NCBI RefSeq assembly: GCF_014534655.1 | Contig: NZ_JACVVD010000010.1 | Span: 1-64,000 of the forward strand | Source: Paenibacillus sedimenti | GTDB lineage: Bacteria; Bacillota; Bacilli; Paenibacillales; NBRC-103111 | Length of the DNA: 64,000 bases | Direction: 5' to 3' | Part shown: positions 51,224-61,237 of the stretch, one piece after another | Position numbering within the stretch: position 1 is the stretch's first letter | How the letters are laid out: each line of letters begins with the position of its first letter | Translations under genes and position numbers: made by a program | The notes under the pieces: generated by a model | The model's input: the letters and a program-made list of their open reading frames with translations, nothing else | The model's database searches: none | Told to the model about the DNA's origin: nothing

Positions 51224-53011
51224 TTAAACTTCCTCTTCCAGCACTTTGGGAATCCAGATATTTACCATTGTTCCCTCTTCCGGCTCACTCTCGACTGTGA
51301 CGCCATAGCTGGGACCGAAATACAGTTTGATTCGCTCATTCACATTGCGCAGGCCGACGCCGGAACCTTTCTCGCTTTTCGTTTGTCCGGAAAGAATTCC
51401 TTTAAGCGTCTCTTCGGGAATACCGACGCCATTGTCACGGATTTGGAATAGAATTCGTTCGCCTTCGATTCTTGCTGAAATGCGGATATGACCTTCATCC
51501 ACCATGTATTCAATGCCGTGATAGAGTGCATTCTCGACAATCGGCTGCAAAATAAGCTTCAATGTCTTATACGGCAGCGCTTCCTCATCGACTTGTATCT
51601 CATAGTCGAACTTATCTTTGTAGCGCATTTTTTGAATGATTAAGTAGTTGCGGATGTGCTCGATTTCTTCCTGTACGGTAATGATATTTTTCCCTTTACT
51701 AAGCGAAATCCGGAAAAACTTGGACAGTGAGGTGATCGTCGTCACAACCTCCTCATTTTTACCGCTGCCCACCATGCGAACAACGGAATTGAGCGTATTG
51801 TAAAGAAAGTGCGGGTTAATCTGCGATTGCAGCACTTCGAGCTCATTTTTCCGCTTCACTTCCTGCTCGTGGATGCTTTGATCCATCAGCTCCCGAACCC
51901 GGCTCACCATGAGATTAAACCGCCTGGATAGCTGCTCGACCTCATCGGCGCCGCGGACATGGATATACGTATCAAAATGACCCTTCTCCACCATTTCCAT
52001 CGACTTCTTCAAACGCTTGATAGGTTGTGAGATGCGGGCCGACATAAAGGCGGATATCAGCAAAATAAACACCAGGACGATGACGAACAGCCAAATCATG
52101 AATGTGCTGATTTCATTGCGTGTCGTCACGATTTCATCCAGGTAAGAGACTCCGATGATTTTCCAGCCTATATTACTAACAGTCTTAACGACATTCAGGC
52201 GGGTTTCGCCGTCCGCTTCATCCATGTACTTGCCATAGGAGAATTTCAAAGCTTGTTCCACATTCTCGTATTTGAGACCAATATAGATGAGCTGCTGCTG
52301 AGGGTGGTATACGATGTTTCCCGCTGATTCGTCGATGATATACACGTACCCTTTTTTACCTAGAGAGACGGTGCGAAATACATCATCAAGCGTCTTGAAA
52401 TTCACGTCGACTAACAGGACGGCATCGACCCATTGGCCTTCCCGCTGAATCGTAACCCCCTTGCTCATGGACACGACCCATTTGTAAGGCTCTTTGAACA
52501 AGTTCTGGATGTGCGGCAGCGAGAAGGTGAGATGGTTGGGATTCTCCAGCGCCGACTTAAACCAGGACTGCTCGGTCAGCCGCGTGTTCTTGCGCATCTC
52601 GGTATTGTGAATCCCGGTCACAAGCTCGCCGTCAGCCGTAAATAAGTCAATCGAGACAATGTCCTCCCTCGTGCTTGCAATCGTGTCGAGCTGCTCCAGC
52701 AACTTGTCCGAAGGGATGCCCCGGCTCTTGGCGATTTTGGCATCGACAACTTGGAAAGTGTCGGCCATGCCCTCGATATAATTTTCCAAATTAAACTGCA
52801 TTTGCTCAATGATCTGCTGCGTGTTCAAAAAGGCGTTCTCTTCAGCCGTTCTCGAAAACTTGTTATACAGCACCAATGAGACGATCAGCATGACCGTCAC
52901 CGTAATAAAAATAAAAGACAATGTAATCGTAAACTGAATGCTCTTGACCCTCATTGTGTCAAGCAGTACGGTATACAATGCCTTGAAAAGAGCTTTTGTC
53001 TTTTTAATCAA
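51224..53011 (-). CDS. YesM-family sensor histidine kinase
   Basis: 595 residues. TM1 near 22-45, a large extracytoplasmic dCache-like domain (about 50-290), TM2 near 297-318, HAMP (about 318-372), His_kinase domain with phospho-acceptor QINPHFLYNTLNSV (His near 403), and a HATPase with NALYHGIEY and DNGVGIP. Pairs with the YesN-like regulator three bases upstream. The extracellular domain could contact the sugar-binding lipoprotein encoded next. Confidence 0.94.
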   Translation of the reverse strand: MIKKTKALFKALYTVLLDTMRVKSIQFTITLSFIFITVTVMLIVSLVLYNKFSRTAEENAFLNTQQIIEQMQFNLENYIEGMADTFQVVDAKIAKSRGIPSDKLLEQLDTIASTREDIVSIDLFTADGELVTGIHNTEMRKNTRLTEQSWFKSALENPNHLTFSLPHIQNLFKEPYKWVVSMSKGVTIQREGQWVDAVLLVDVNFKTLDDVFRTVSLGKKGYVYIIDESAGNIVYHPQQQLIYIGLKYENVEQALKFSYGKYMDEADGETRLNVVKTVSNIGWKIIGVSYLDEIVTTRNEISTFMIWLFVIVLVFILLISAFMSARISQPIKRLKKSMEMVEKGHFDTYIHVRGADEVEQLSRRFNLMVSRVRELMDQSIHEQEVKRKNELEVLQSQINPHFLYNTLNSVVRMVGSGKNEEVVTTITSLSKFFRISLSKGKNIITVQEEIEHIRNYLIIQKMRYKDKFDYEIQVDEEALPYKTLKLILQPIVENALYHGIEYMVDEGHIRISARIEGERILFQIRDNGVGIPEETLKGILSGQTKSEKGSGVGLRNVNERIKLYFGPSYGVTVESEPEEGTMVNIWIPKVLEEEV

Positions 53012-53014
53012 ACG

Positions 53015-54670
53015 CTACACCCCTTTGGAACTGTTTCTGTACTCTTTAGGGGAAACTCCGACATTTTTACGGAAGCTGAAGCTAAAATAGTTCGCATCGG
53101 AATAGCCGACCTTCTCCGCGATTTCAAGAGCTTTCATGTCCGTCGTACGCAGCAGCTCCTTGGCCGCTTCCATCCGAATATGGTTCAAATAATTGACGAA
53201 CGTCATCTTGGTTTCTTTTTTGAAAATACTGCTGAAGTAGCCCGCGCTGATATGCAGGTGGCTACAAACTTTATTGATCGTAATATCACCCTCATGGTAG
53301 TGGCTTTTCGTATAGTCTTTGGCCATATCGACCAAGTTTTTATACGTATACTGGCGGTCCGTAGCGATATGGGTCATCATTTTGACACACAGCTCGACCA
53401 GCCAATGCTTGGCTTCTTCCAGCGAAGTGAACTTATTAATTTCGGTAAAAGGAATAAAGTTCTCGCCGAACACTTCGTCAACGTTAAGATTCGAGTCCTT
53501 GGCCGCTTTGAGGATGCACGTGAGAATTTCGAGCAGGTAAATTTGGTAATCCTTAACGGAAACACCTGCCTCTACTCCATGGAAAAGCTCATCGATCGTC
53601 TCCTTAATCTCCGGATTCGTTCCGACTTTAATGCAGCGTGTTAATGCGTGTTCTTTGAGATCGTCAAACCGAATCTTCTCGACGTTCCGCTTCTCCACAT
53701 CATCGATGCAAATGACCCGATTGTTGCCCAGAATCAGCCTGTAATCGAGTGCAAGCACCGCATCTTCGTACGAATAGCTCACCTTCGTAACATCCTTCAT
53801 TACCGCTCCAATGCCCACGGTAACCGAGAATTTGAGGTACTTCTCCACGTTCTGGCGAACCTCTTCCAGCACCTTCATCGTCTCCTGGAGCGCGGCTCCC
53901 CGGTCGCCTGTTTCGTGTGTGGCCAATACGACGACTTGATCGTTATGCATGAAAACAAGCCCGAGCCGGCGCTTATCCGCAATCTCCTCTGTAATGTTGA
54001 GCAGGGCAAAATATTTCAGCGCCTGATCCTCCGAATATTTCAAGGAAACGGACGTCGCCAGCTCGCTCCGGTTCTCCAGATCATCTTCATGAATGAGCAC
54101 CCCGTCGATGCTGATGACCGCCACCACGAAGCTGTTTCCGTCCAACTGGATGCCGTAGTTTGCCGCTTTATCCAGAACTTCATCTCTGGGAAGCTTACGG
54201 TTCATTAACGCTGCGAGGAAAATCTCCTTGAGCACAGGCATGCTCTTGCGATAGTGCTCCTTCAGCAGCTGTACGTTTTCCCGGTGCGCCACTTCCTCCT
54301 GGATCTGGGCTTTCACTTTAAGCAACGTATTAATCAGTTCCTGCGCCGAAAAAGGTTTCAGCACATATTCGTCAATGTGCAGCTTGATGGCCTTCTGGGC
54401 ATACTCAAACTCATCATGTCCTGTAAGAATGATAATCTTGATGGTTGGAAAGCGCTCTCGAATCGCTTCGGCGAATTGCAACCCATTCATGAAAGGCATC
54501 TGAATGTCCGTCACCACGACATCCGGCTGCAAACGCTCGACCATCTCCAGCGCTTCCCGGCCATTCTCCGCTTTATCTACGACCTCAAAGCCGATGGCTT
54601 CCCAGTCCACTTCGCGGACGACGCCTTCCCGCACATCTTCTTCGTCATCCACCAGTATCAGCTTGTACAT
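53015..54670 (-). CDS. YesN-family AraC-type response regulator
   Basis: 551 residues. Receiver domain with VDDEEDVREG and phospho-acceptor D55 (VVVTDIQMPFMNG), a long central helical/GGDEF-fold-like region, and a C-terminal AraC HTH (INKVCSHLHISAGYFSSIFK, LEIAEKVGYSDANYFSFSFR). Likely activates mglBAC (inference from adjacency). The ATG at 54670 has AGGGGG upstream; the longer frame starts within the leader element. Confidence 0.94.
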   Translation of the reverse strand: MYKLILVDDEEDVREGVVREVDWEAIGFEVVDKAENGREALEMVERLQPDVVVTDIQMPFMNGLQFAEAIRERFPTIKIIILTGHDEFEYAQKAIKLHIDEYVLKPFSAQELINTLLKVKAQIQEEVAHRENVQLLKEHYRKSMPVLKEIFLAALMNRKLPRDEVLDKAANYGIQLDGNSFVVAVISIDGVLIHEDDLENRSELATSVSLKYSEDQALKYFALLNITEEIADKRRLGLVFMHNDQVVVLATHETGDRGAALQETMKVLEEVRQNVEKYLKFSVTVGIGAVMKDVTKVSYSYEDAVLALDYRLILGNNRVICIDDVEKRNVEKIRFDDLKEHALTRCIKVGTNPEIKETIDELFHGVEAGVSVKDYQIYLLEILTCILKAAKDSNLNVDEVFGENFIPFTEINKFTSLEEAKHWLVELCVKMMTHIATDRQYTYKNLVDMAKDYTKSHYHEGDITINKVCSHLHISAGYFSSIFKKETKMTFVNYLNHIRMEAAKELLRTTDMKALEIAEKVGYSDANYFSFSFRKNVGVSPKEYRNSSKGV

Positions 54671-54674
54671 ATAT

Positions 54675-54718
54675 GTCCCCCTAAAAGTTTTCGTCAGAAA
54701 ACTAACTCGTAAGCATAA
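54675..54718 (-). repeat. Leader element, copy B (hairpin plus SD), before the yesN-like gene
   Basis: Minus strand: TTATGCTTACGAGTT, hairpin AGTTTTC-TGAC-GAAAACT (54686-54703), then TTTTAGGGGGACATAT and the ATG. The loop base differs from copy A (TTAC) while both stem arms are kept. A further partial unit, CTCTTACGAAG, lies just beyond. Confidence 0.8.
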
Positions 54719-54928
54719 CTTCGTAAGAGTAAGCCAAGCGTTCTCCAATAGCAAAACTTGCTGCCTTGGCATTCGCTTTTTCACCACCATTGTACTAAGT
54801 GCCTCTCGATTACACAACTGGGAGCGTCAGAGATTGATGGGAAACCTGGCATTTTTCACAAATGAAGCTTCATTTCTGTTAAAATTAGGAAAGCAATACA
54901 TACAAATCCGACTTATATGGAGGCCCTT

Positions 54929-55429
54929 ATGACTATTTCTAAAAAAGAGGTATTCTTGGATCAACTCGCAGCCAGCCACAACGATGACAGCTGGTTTCCA
55001 TCGCTGCAAACCGCACTGGACCGTCTCACCGCTGACCAAGCCGCTTGGCGCGAATCGCCATCAATGAATTCAATTTGGCAGCTTGTTCGCCACCTGACTT
55101 TCTGGAATCAAACTTGGCTAAATCGCTTCCGCAATGAAATCACTTACGAAAAGATTCAAAACGATACTACATTCTTAATGGATCATATGGAGATCACCGA
55201 AGAGAATTGGAAATCGGATGTGGACGCGTTAAATCGTGTGCTAACAGATTGGAGATCTACATTGGCAGAGTGCCCGGAGACCAGACTTGACGAGGACATT
55301 CCTATGCTGGGCCAAGGTGCAAAGTGGTGGGGAGCGATTTCTAATGTTTGTACGCATAATGCCTACCACATTGGCCAAATTCTTATCATCCGCAAGAAGC
55401 AAGGATCATGGCCTCTATCCGAAACATAG
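54929..55429 (+). CDS. DinB-family protein
   Basis: 166 residues, four-helix DinB/YfiT fold. The metal-binding His residues appear as QLVRHLTFWNQTW and THNAYHIGQILIIRK. Family members are metal-dependent thiol or hydrolase-type enzymes, some transferring bacillithiol; activity here is unassigned. ATG at 54929 follows GGAGG. A 16-bp palindrome AAATGAAGCTTCATTT lies at 54860-54875 in the promoter region. Confidence 0.88.
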   Translation: MTISKKEVFLDQLAASHNDDSWFPSLQTALDRLTADQAAWRESPSMNSIWQLVRHLTFWNQTWLNRFRNEITYEKIQNDTTFLMDHMEITEENWKSDVDALNRVLTDWRSTLAECPETRLDEDIPMLGQGAKWWGAISNVCTHNAYHIGQILIIRKKQGSWPLSET

Positions 55430-55489
55430 TCCTTAAGCGTATGTTAGCGAAGTCATTTTCCCCGTGGAAACTTCAAGGAGGGATCATCG

Positions 55490-56446
55490 ATGGATCTCAC
55501 AAAAATTGAAAAGATAGCCGCACTTATCAAAGAAAATATAGGACTAGTCATTGTCGGAAAAGACGATACCGTCGAGCTCATGCTGATCGCCTTGATTGCT
55601 TCCGGACACATTCTGCTGGAGGATGTACCGGGAACCGGTAAAACCCAGCTTGCCAAAGCATTGGCACGCTCGCTGGACGGCACGATGAAGCGTATCCAGT
55701 TTACGCCGGACTTGCTGCCGTCGGATGTAAGCGGCATCAATTTTTTCAACCAGAAGCTGGGTGAATTCGAGTTTCGCCCAGGTCCATTGTTTGCTCACAT
55801 CGTGCTCGCCGATGAGATCAATAGGGCTACGCCGCGCACACAATCCAGCCTGCTGGAGAGCATGGAGGAGCGGCAAGTGAGTATCGATGGCGAGACGCGC
55901 AGACTTGAGTCCCCGTTCCTCGTCATAGCGACGCAGAATCCTGTGGAGAATCAGGGCACGTTCCCGCTGCCGGAAGCACAGCTTGACCGCTTTCTGATGA
56001 AGATCGGGATGGGCTACCCGTCGGCGGCGGAGCAGCTGCAGATCTTGAAAATCTATCAGCAGCACGATCCCCTGGATCAGCTGCTGCCGGTTGTGAACCG
56101 AGCTGAGCTTATCGAAGCTCAGCATCTGTTCACGCAGGTGCGCGTGAGCGACGACCTGCTGCAGTACATCGTGCAGCTCGCGGAAGCGACGCGCACGCAT
56201 CCCGAAGCCGCGCTTGGCGTGAGCCCGCGCGGGGTCCGCGCCTTGATGAAATCGGCGCAGGTGCACGCGGCGCTGCGCGGCCGCGATTACGTCCTGCCCG
56301 ACGACATCAAGGGCATGGTCAAGCCCGTATGGGCGCATCGCGTGTTACTGCGCACGCGATCGCGCCAGCAGGACCAGCAGGTGCATGCACTGCTGGACCG
56401 CATCATGGCTTCGACTTCCGTCCCGACGGAAGTGAAGCTGGGGTAG
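55490..56446 (+). CDS. MoxR-family AAA+ ATPase
   Basis: 318 residues. Walker A LEDVPGTGKTQLAKAL near 42, Walker B IVLADEINRATPRTQS, sensor VIATQNPVE and the arginine-finger region. MoxR ATPases act as chaperones that activate or insert partner proteins, here the DUF58 protein encoded next. GGAGGG lies 10 bp before the ATG. First gene of a three-gene operon. Confidence 0.94.
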   Translation: MDLTKIEKIAALIKENIGLVIVGKDDTVELMLIALIASGHILLEDVPGTGKTQLAKALARSLDGTMKRIQFTPDLLPSDVSGINFFNQKLGEFEFRPGPLFAHIVLADEINRATPRTQSSLLESMEERQVSIDGETRRLESPFLVIATQNPVENQGTFPLPEAQLDRFLMKIGMGYPSAAEQLQILKIYQQHDPLDQLLPVVNRAELIEAQHLFTQVRVSDDLLQYIVQLAEATRTHPEAALGVSPRGVRALMKSAQVHAALRGRDYVLPDDIKGMVKPVWAHRVLLRTRSRQQDQQVHALLDRIMASTSVPTEVKLG

Positions 56447-56449
56447 CCG

Positions 56450-57577
56450 ATGGGAATAAGCTGGGTTCTGCTTATTGCCGCCGTGCTAGTTTTTGCCCAG
56501 CATCGATTCTACACACGCAGGGGTTTCGCGAGACTCCGGATCGAGCGGGCTTTTAACAAATCCCGCTGCCATGTCGGGGATGAAGTAGTGATGGTCGAAA
56601 CGATTGCCAATCACAAATTAGCTCCGATCCCTTGGCTGCGTCTGGAGTCTACCCTTCATGCAGGGCTCTACTTTGCGAAACAGGCCAATCTCGAGGTGAG
56701 CAGCGGAGCGATTTCTCAAAATCATCGAAGCCTGTTTAGCCTCATGCCGTATACAAAAATCGTCCGGCGCCATCAGATTCATTGTACGAAGCGAGGCTGG
56801 TATAAGCTCGAAACGGTCGCTGTATCGATCGGTGACCTCATCGGCATACAAGCAGCCGGGATGACACAGCGCTTGAATCTGGAGCTGCTGGTCTACCCTC
56901 AGCTGGAACGATGGGAAGACATCCCGCTGCCCTCCAGCAGATGGCAGGGCGATATCACAGTGAAACGTTGGATTATGCAGGATCCTTTCGTTTCTTCAGG
57001 TGTGCGCGAATACCGTTACGGCGATACGATGAACAGCATTCACTGGAAAGCCACGGCCCGAAGCCAGCGGCTGCAAGTGTACAATCGTGAATTCACTGCT
57101 GACCCGCGGCTGCTCCTTGTCGTTAATACCCAGATTACCGAATCGATGTGGGATGCGGTGACCGATCCCGAGCTAGTCGAGAGAGGTCTATCTTATGCCG
57201 CCACCCTTGCCGATCATGCCGTGAGTCAAGGCATACCGGTTGGGTTCGGATATAATGGCTCCGTGCAAGACGAACCGGGAGTCCCTGTGTTTATAGCCCC
57301 GGAGGGGGGCTTGCCCCACCTCGATGCCATGTTCGAAACGATGGCGAAGCTGACGGTCTCCTGCTGTCGAACATGTCAGGATTTCCTGGATGATTGGATC
57401 ATCCATGACGGAATGGCCATGGACATCTTACTCTTGACATCCTTCGTTTCTGCAAGTATGGAGATGAGCATCCGGCAGCTGGAAGCCATGGGGCATTCCG
57501 TGTTCATCGTGCCGCTGCAGATCAGCCTTGTCGATCATATTGAACAGGAGGTCGAAACTTCCGATGCAGCAATCTAA
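56450..57577 (+). CDS. DUF58 domain protein (VWA-like)
   Basis: 375 residues. One N-terminal membrane segment, a beta-rich region, and the DUF58 signature EYRYGDTMNSIHWKATARS near 185 with a degenerate von Willebrand A fold after it. It is the standard partner of MoxR ATPases in envelope-stress and cell-surface clusters. Starts three bases after the moxR stop. Confidence 0.92.
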   Translation: MGISWVLLIAAVLVFAQHRFYTRRGFARLRIERAFNKSRCHVGDEVVMVETIANHKLAPIPWLRLESTLHAGLYFAKQANLEVSSGAISQNHRSLFSLMPYTKIVRRHQIHCTKRGWYKLETVAVSIGDLIGIQAAGMTQRLNLELLVYPQLERWEDIPLPSSRWQGDITVKRWIMQDPFVSSGVREYRYGDTMNSIHWKATARSQRLQVYNREFTADPRLLLVVNTQITESMWDAVTDPELVERGLSYAATLADHAVSQGIPVGFGYNGSVQDEPGVPVFIAPEGGLPHLDAMFETMAKLTVSCCRTCQDFLDDWIIHDGMAMDILLLTSFVSASMEMSIRQLEAMGHSVFIVPLQISLVDHIEQEVETSDAAI

Positions 57578-58916
57578 TGTGCAGCGTTGGCTTCAAGGGT
57601 TTGGAATGACATTCCTATGGGGTTCGGTTGAACTGATCGTTTGTTTCCCGATTCTTGTGCTGGTCCAATTGTACGTGGCTGATACTCCGATCTGGCTGAC
57701 GTGGCTGCAACTTTTATTGTACTATTTCGCAGGATGCATCGGCGGAACCACCCGACTGTTAACCAGACGTATCTATGAACTTCTATTTGCAGCTGCCGCA
57801 AGTTATGGGATCGCCTACTTGTTGCAAGGCAACAGCTGGCAAGGCTGGGTCTTTGCTGCAATTGGCATGATGCCAGCCTTTCGAGGGATCCAATTTACGA
57901 AAGCCGGCTGGACCGAGCTGTTTCCGGCTAGCGCGTTCATCTTTCCATGCATGACATACTTCATCGGTGTCCCTATTATGGATCGCATAGATATTTTTCA
58001 CCCCTGGATCGGCTGGTTGAATGGGTTTGGATTCTGCACGTTCGTTATTTTCATGTTCACACTTAATCGAACCCAATTGCTGCGCGCAACTCTGGCGAGC
58101 ACCGAGCAGGCCCAAGCCGCACTCACCGAAACTGTTCGACGATTAGGCCGTATATGGCTGCTTCTACTAATCGTCGTCGTTGCCATTGTCGCTTATTTCC
58201 AGCAGTTGAAACAGGGTGCAGCCGCCATCATTCATTCGTTCTTCGCCTGGGTCATCCGTATGCTGCGTTCGGATGCGCCAGCCGAACTGCCGCCACAGCC
58301 TAGTCCAGCGGTACAGCAGCCTCTATTTCCGCCATCAGAGCCCAAGGTCGAGCCAGGCTGGTTCGACATCTTGCTTCAGTACATTCAGGTCATCTTTGGT
58401 TATGTCATTGTTATAGCCTTCATCCTTGTCGCCCTGTATTTTATTGCATCCAAACTGGCTCCTGTCATGCTGGCTTTTGTCCGCCGACTGCTCCATCGCA
58501 TGCGTAATGACGAACGTTCCACGGAATCAAAGGACTTTACGGATGAAAAGGAAACCCTGCTCGAATGGAAGGAAATACCACATCTATGGTGGAAACAGCT
58601 GGTACGGAATTGGTCCAGTGAAAAAGAGCGCCAGCTGAAATGGACGCAGCTGAAGAACAACCGCGAACGCATCCGTTTTCTCTATGCCCTTTTAATCGGA
58701 CACGCCGTCGGCAAAGGATATGCCTACAACAAGGCTTTAACTCCGAATGAAACGGAACGGGAATTGGAGACCAAGCTCCAAATGCCTGAGCATGCTGTTC
58801 ATGCTATCACCGAGGCTTATAACCAAGTGCGCTACGGGGATATCGAAATCCATGACGACGATTTGAATCAATTGCTGAAAGCTGCGCAGCCCGTCCTGCC
58901 CAAGGGTTTGAAATAA
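57564..58916 (+). CDS. DUF4129-like membrane protein
   Basis: 450 residues. Five N-terminal helices, a helix near 205, a Pro-rich loop (QPSPAVQQPLFPPSEP), one more helix near 290 and a soluble C-terminus with YALLIGHAVGKGYAYNKALT then TPNETERELE, resembling DUF4129 domains. Overlaps the DUF58 gene by 14 bp; the ATG at 57564 has AGGAGG upstream. Such genes usually precede a transglutaminase-like gene, but none follows here. Confidence 0.78.
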   Translation: MQQSNVQRWLQGFGMTFLWGSVELIVCFPILVLVQLYVADTPIWLTWLQLLLYYFAGCIGGTTRLLTRRIYELLFAAAASYGIAYLLQGNSWQGWVFAAIGMMPAFRGIQFTKAGWTELFPASAFIFPCMTYFIGVPIMDRIDIFHPWIGWLNGFGFCTFVIFMFTLNRTQLLRATLASTEQAQAALTETVRRLGRIWLLLLIVVVAIVAYFQQLKQGAAAIIHSFFAWVIRMLRSDAPAELPPQPSPAVQQPLFPPSEPKVEPGWFDILLQYIQVIFGYVIVIAFILVALYFIASKLAPVMLAFVRRLLHRMRNDERSTESKDFTDEKETLLEWKEIPHLWWKQLVRNWSSEKERQLKWTQLKNNRERIRFLYALLIGHAVGKGYAYNKALTPNETERELETKLQMPEHAVHAITEAYNQVRYGDIEIHDDDLNQLLKAAQPVLPKGLK

Positions 58917-58996
58917 TTACATGAAAGAATGGAACATATTTTCAAACTGCTGCATATACATAATTGTTTGAATACAATCGACTGAGGTGGTTTGGG

Positions 58997-59167
58997 ATGT
59001 TGGCAACAAAAGCAGTGTGTGAAAAAGAAGAAGTTATGAACACTTTATGCGAAATGGGCTTGGATCAAATCGCAAGATGGATTAAAGTATTGCCTGAAGA
59101 CAGGTGGGAAAACATGTTTGTCTCGACTTGGCCGACACTTGCAAAAAAATGTGGCGTCTCCAGATAG
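58997..59167 (+). CDS. Small hypothetical protein
   Basis: 56 residues from an ATG preceded by GAGGTGG, ending before a strong terminator. Contains WIKVLPEDRWENMFVSTWP, Trp-rich and charged, no membrane segment. No family recognised. The clean RBS and terminator support a real gene. Confidence 0.55.
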   Translation: MLATKAVCEKEEVMNTLCEMGLDQIARWIKVLPEDRWENMFVSTWPTLAKKCGVSR

Positions 59168-59206
59168 CTGCATCTACATAAACACCGGTAGGTACGAACA
59201 ATTAAA

Positions 59207-59246
59207 AACGCTTTGCGCGTAAGCCGCGCAAAGCGTTATTTGTTTT
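59207..59246 (+). terminator. Intrinsic terminator
   Basis: AACGCTTTGCGCG, loop TAAGC, CGCGCAAAGCGTT, then ATTTGTTTTGTT. Confidence 0.9.
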
Positions 59247-59347
59247 GTTATTTCACCTTCATTTGGACCAACGACCGGGCTTATGTATATTCCTTGTAAA
59301 TATCCCAGTCAGAAACCGAGGAAAGCCGAACTCTACGAGCTTTTGAT

Positions 59348-61204
59348 TTAGATGGCTTCTTCCGATCCTTCGAGCTCACGTTTTAGGCCGGTAGTCATCT
59401 TGGTTTGAATGTACTGAATGAAGGGAACGACAAGCTCGGGATCGAATTGCTTGCCCGCAAATCGGTTTAACTCCTCAATCGCTTCCTCCAGCGTCTTCGT
59501 TACTTGATAAGGGCGCTCCGTCGTCATCGCATCAAAGGAATCAATAATACACAACATCCTTGCCAGCCTCGGAATTTCTTCGTTCTTCAATCCATACGGG
59601 TAACCGTTCCCGTCGTAACGCTCATGATGCAATTCAACCAGAGGCACGAGATCCTTGTATTTGCCGGTTGCCAGTACGATCTCTTTGCCCCACAGCACGT
59701 GCTTCTTGACCATTTCCCACTCGTCGGCCGTTAGCTTCGACTTCTTGTTAAGCACGTCCCTCGGTATTTCCAGCTTACCGATATCATGAATCAAAGCGCC
59801 TAGTATAAGCAAACGGCGATCATCGTCACTCAGCTCAAGCACTTCAGCCATATCAACAGCATACGAATAGACGCGTTTGGAATGTTTAAAGGTATACACA
59901 TCCTTAGACAGGAAAATCTTCAACTGCTGCCCAAGGTCATGGATTTCCTTTTCGATGCTTTGCGGCAGCTGGTTTTGCTCGCCGTAGATCATCACCGTGT
60001 TCTTCCCTTTTTCTTTGGCCATGGACAACGCGCGGTCAGCCAGATCAACCAGCTGCGATTTATAATAATTATCTTTGCTTACTTCATAAATGCCGGCCGA
60101 GAATGAAATGCAACCGTGCGGGAATACTTCTACGCCGTCGAAAGGAGTATCGTTGACTTTCTTTCTAAGCTCATTCATAAAAGCGAATGCCTTAGCTTTC
60201 GAATATTCCGGCATAATGACGGCGAACTCTTCACCGCCATACCGTGCAGCGAGGAGCTGCCTGGATTCGCATTCCGTTTTGATCAACTTGCCGAAGAAGC
60301 TCAAAAGCTTGTCGCCCTGCGGATGGCCGAAAGCGTCATTATATTTTTTGAAATCATCCAAATCCAGCAGCGCCAGCGAGAAAGAACGTTCTTGATCGCG
60401 ATATTCACGTATGGCTTCTTCTAATTTTTCTTCAAAATAACTGTGGCTAAAAAGCCCTGTACGATGATCTTTATTCGCCTTTTCGCTTAATTCATTGTAC
60501 ATCAAAAATAAACGTCTAAAAGCATGTGAGAGCAGACAGGCGATGGCCAGGAATAAAAATAATCCGAAATATCGATTGTTTGTAACTAACACAACTAAAA
60601 CAATAGAAAGCAAAAGTGTACTTAAGTAAGCAAAAAGCGAGTCTCTAAAAAAGCTCTTAATAATTTCAAATTGCTTACCTTTATGTAGAAGCAAGAAATA
60701 GAACCCAATTAATAGCACATTTATACAAAAGTACACTGTTAGTGAAAGAAAATAGACATGCGTTCGACTGGAGTCGAATTGACCAAGCTGTCCTCCAAGC
60801 AAATAGTATACTGAACTAGCCCCTGAAATCATTAAAGTATAAATAGAGAAATTGACGAGATGCTTCCACCAGGTCGTTTTTCGATCAATTAACATGGTGA
60901 CAAGCTCACTGAGAAACAGAACGGTTAAAGCGAAGGTTCCACCAAAGACAAAAATCGAAGCGAGAAAAACAGAAGAGTCCAATGATTGATAGTTCCCTTC
61001 CGGGGGCAATTGAAAAATAAAATAGTGAAGGATGAGGACAGCTGCGATCATGGAGTAAATCATGACCCATTCAGTTAAAGTAAACGCATGAAAATACTTT
61101 ATAAATGCTGCTACAAAAACTAGTGCACCTGTTAAGAATACTAATAATGCATAGCTTTTACTAGGTTGACGTAGTTGCGTAATAACTTTTCGTGCGGTCT
61201 CCAT
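59348..61204 (-). CDS. Membrane GGDEF / HD-GYP cyclic-di-GMP enzyme
   Basis: 618 residues. About seven to eight N-terminal helices (about 15-225), GGDEF domain (about 245-405) with motif GGEEF in ARYGGEEFAVI near 320, and HD-GYP domain (about 430-600) with LIHDIGK near 470 and HHERYDGNGYP. GGEEF is an active diguanylate cyclase form and HD plus GYP a complete phosphodiesterase, so it may both make and break c-di-GMP. ATG at 61204 with AAGGAAAGG upstream. Expression must pass a terminator-like hairpin 33 bp before the start (see 61238-61277). Confidence 0.93.
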   Translation of the reverse strand: METARKVITQLRQPSKSYALLVFLTGALVFVAAFIKYFHAFTLTEWVMIYSMIAAVLILHYFIFQLPPEGNYQSLDSSVFLASIFVFGGTFALTVLFLSELVTMLIDRKTTWWKHLVNFSIYTLMISGASSVYYLLGGQLGQFDSSRTHVYFLSLTVYFCINVLLIGFYFLLLHKGKQFEIIKSFFRDSLFAYLSTLLLSIVLVVLVTNNRYFGLFLFLAIACLLSHAFRRLFLMYNELSEKANKDHRTGLFSHSYFEEKLEEAIREYRDQERSFSLALLDLDDFKKYNDAFGHPQGDKLLSFFGKLIKTECESRQLLAARYGGEEFAVIMPEYSKAKAFAFMNELRKKVNDTPFDGVEVFPHGCISFSAGIYEVSKDNYYKSQLVDLADRALSMAKEKGKNTVMIYGEQNQLPQSIEKEIHDLGQQLKIFLSKDVYTFKHSKRVYSYAVDMAEVLELSDDDRRLLILGALIHDIGKLEIPRDVLNKKSKLTADEWEMVKKHVLWGKEIVLATGKYKDLVPLVELHHERYDGNGYPYGLKNEEIPRLARMLCIIDSFDAMTTERPYQVTKTLEEAIEELNRFAGKQFDPELVVPFIQYIQTKMTTGLKRELEGSEEAI

Positions 61205-61237
61205 GAATGTATACGACCTTTCCTTGCTATTAGCTGT

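Noticed and set aside
55544-56338. 264-codon open frame opposite moxR
   Set aside because: Arises from GC-rich codon bias in moxR; no protein features.
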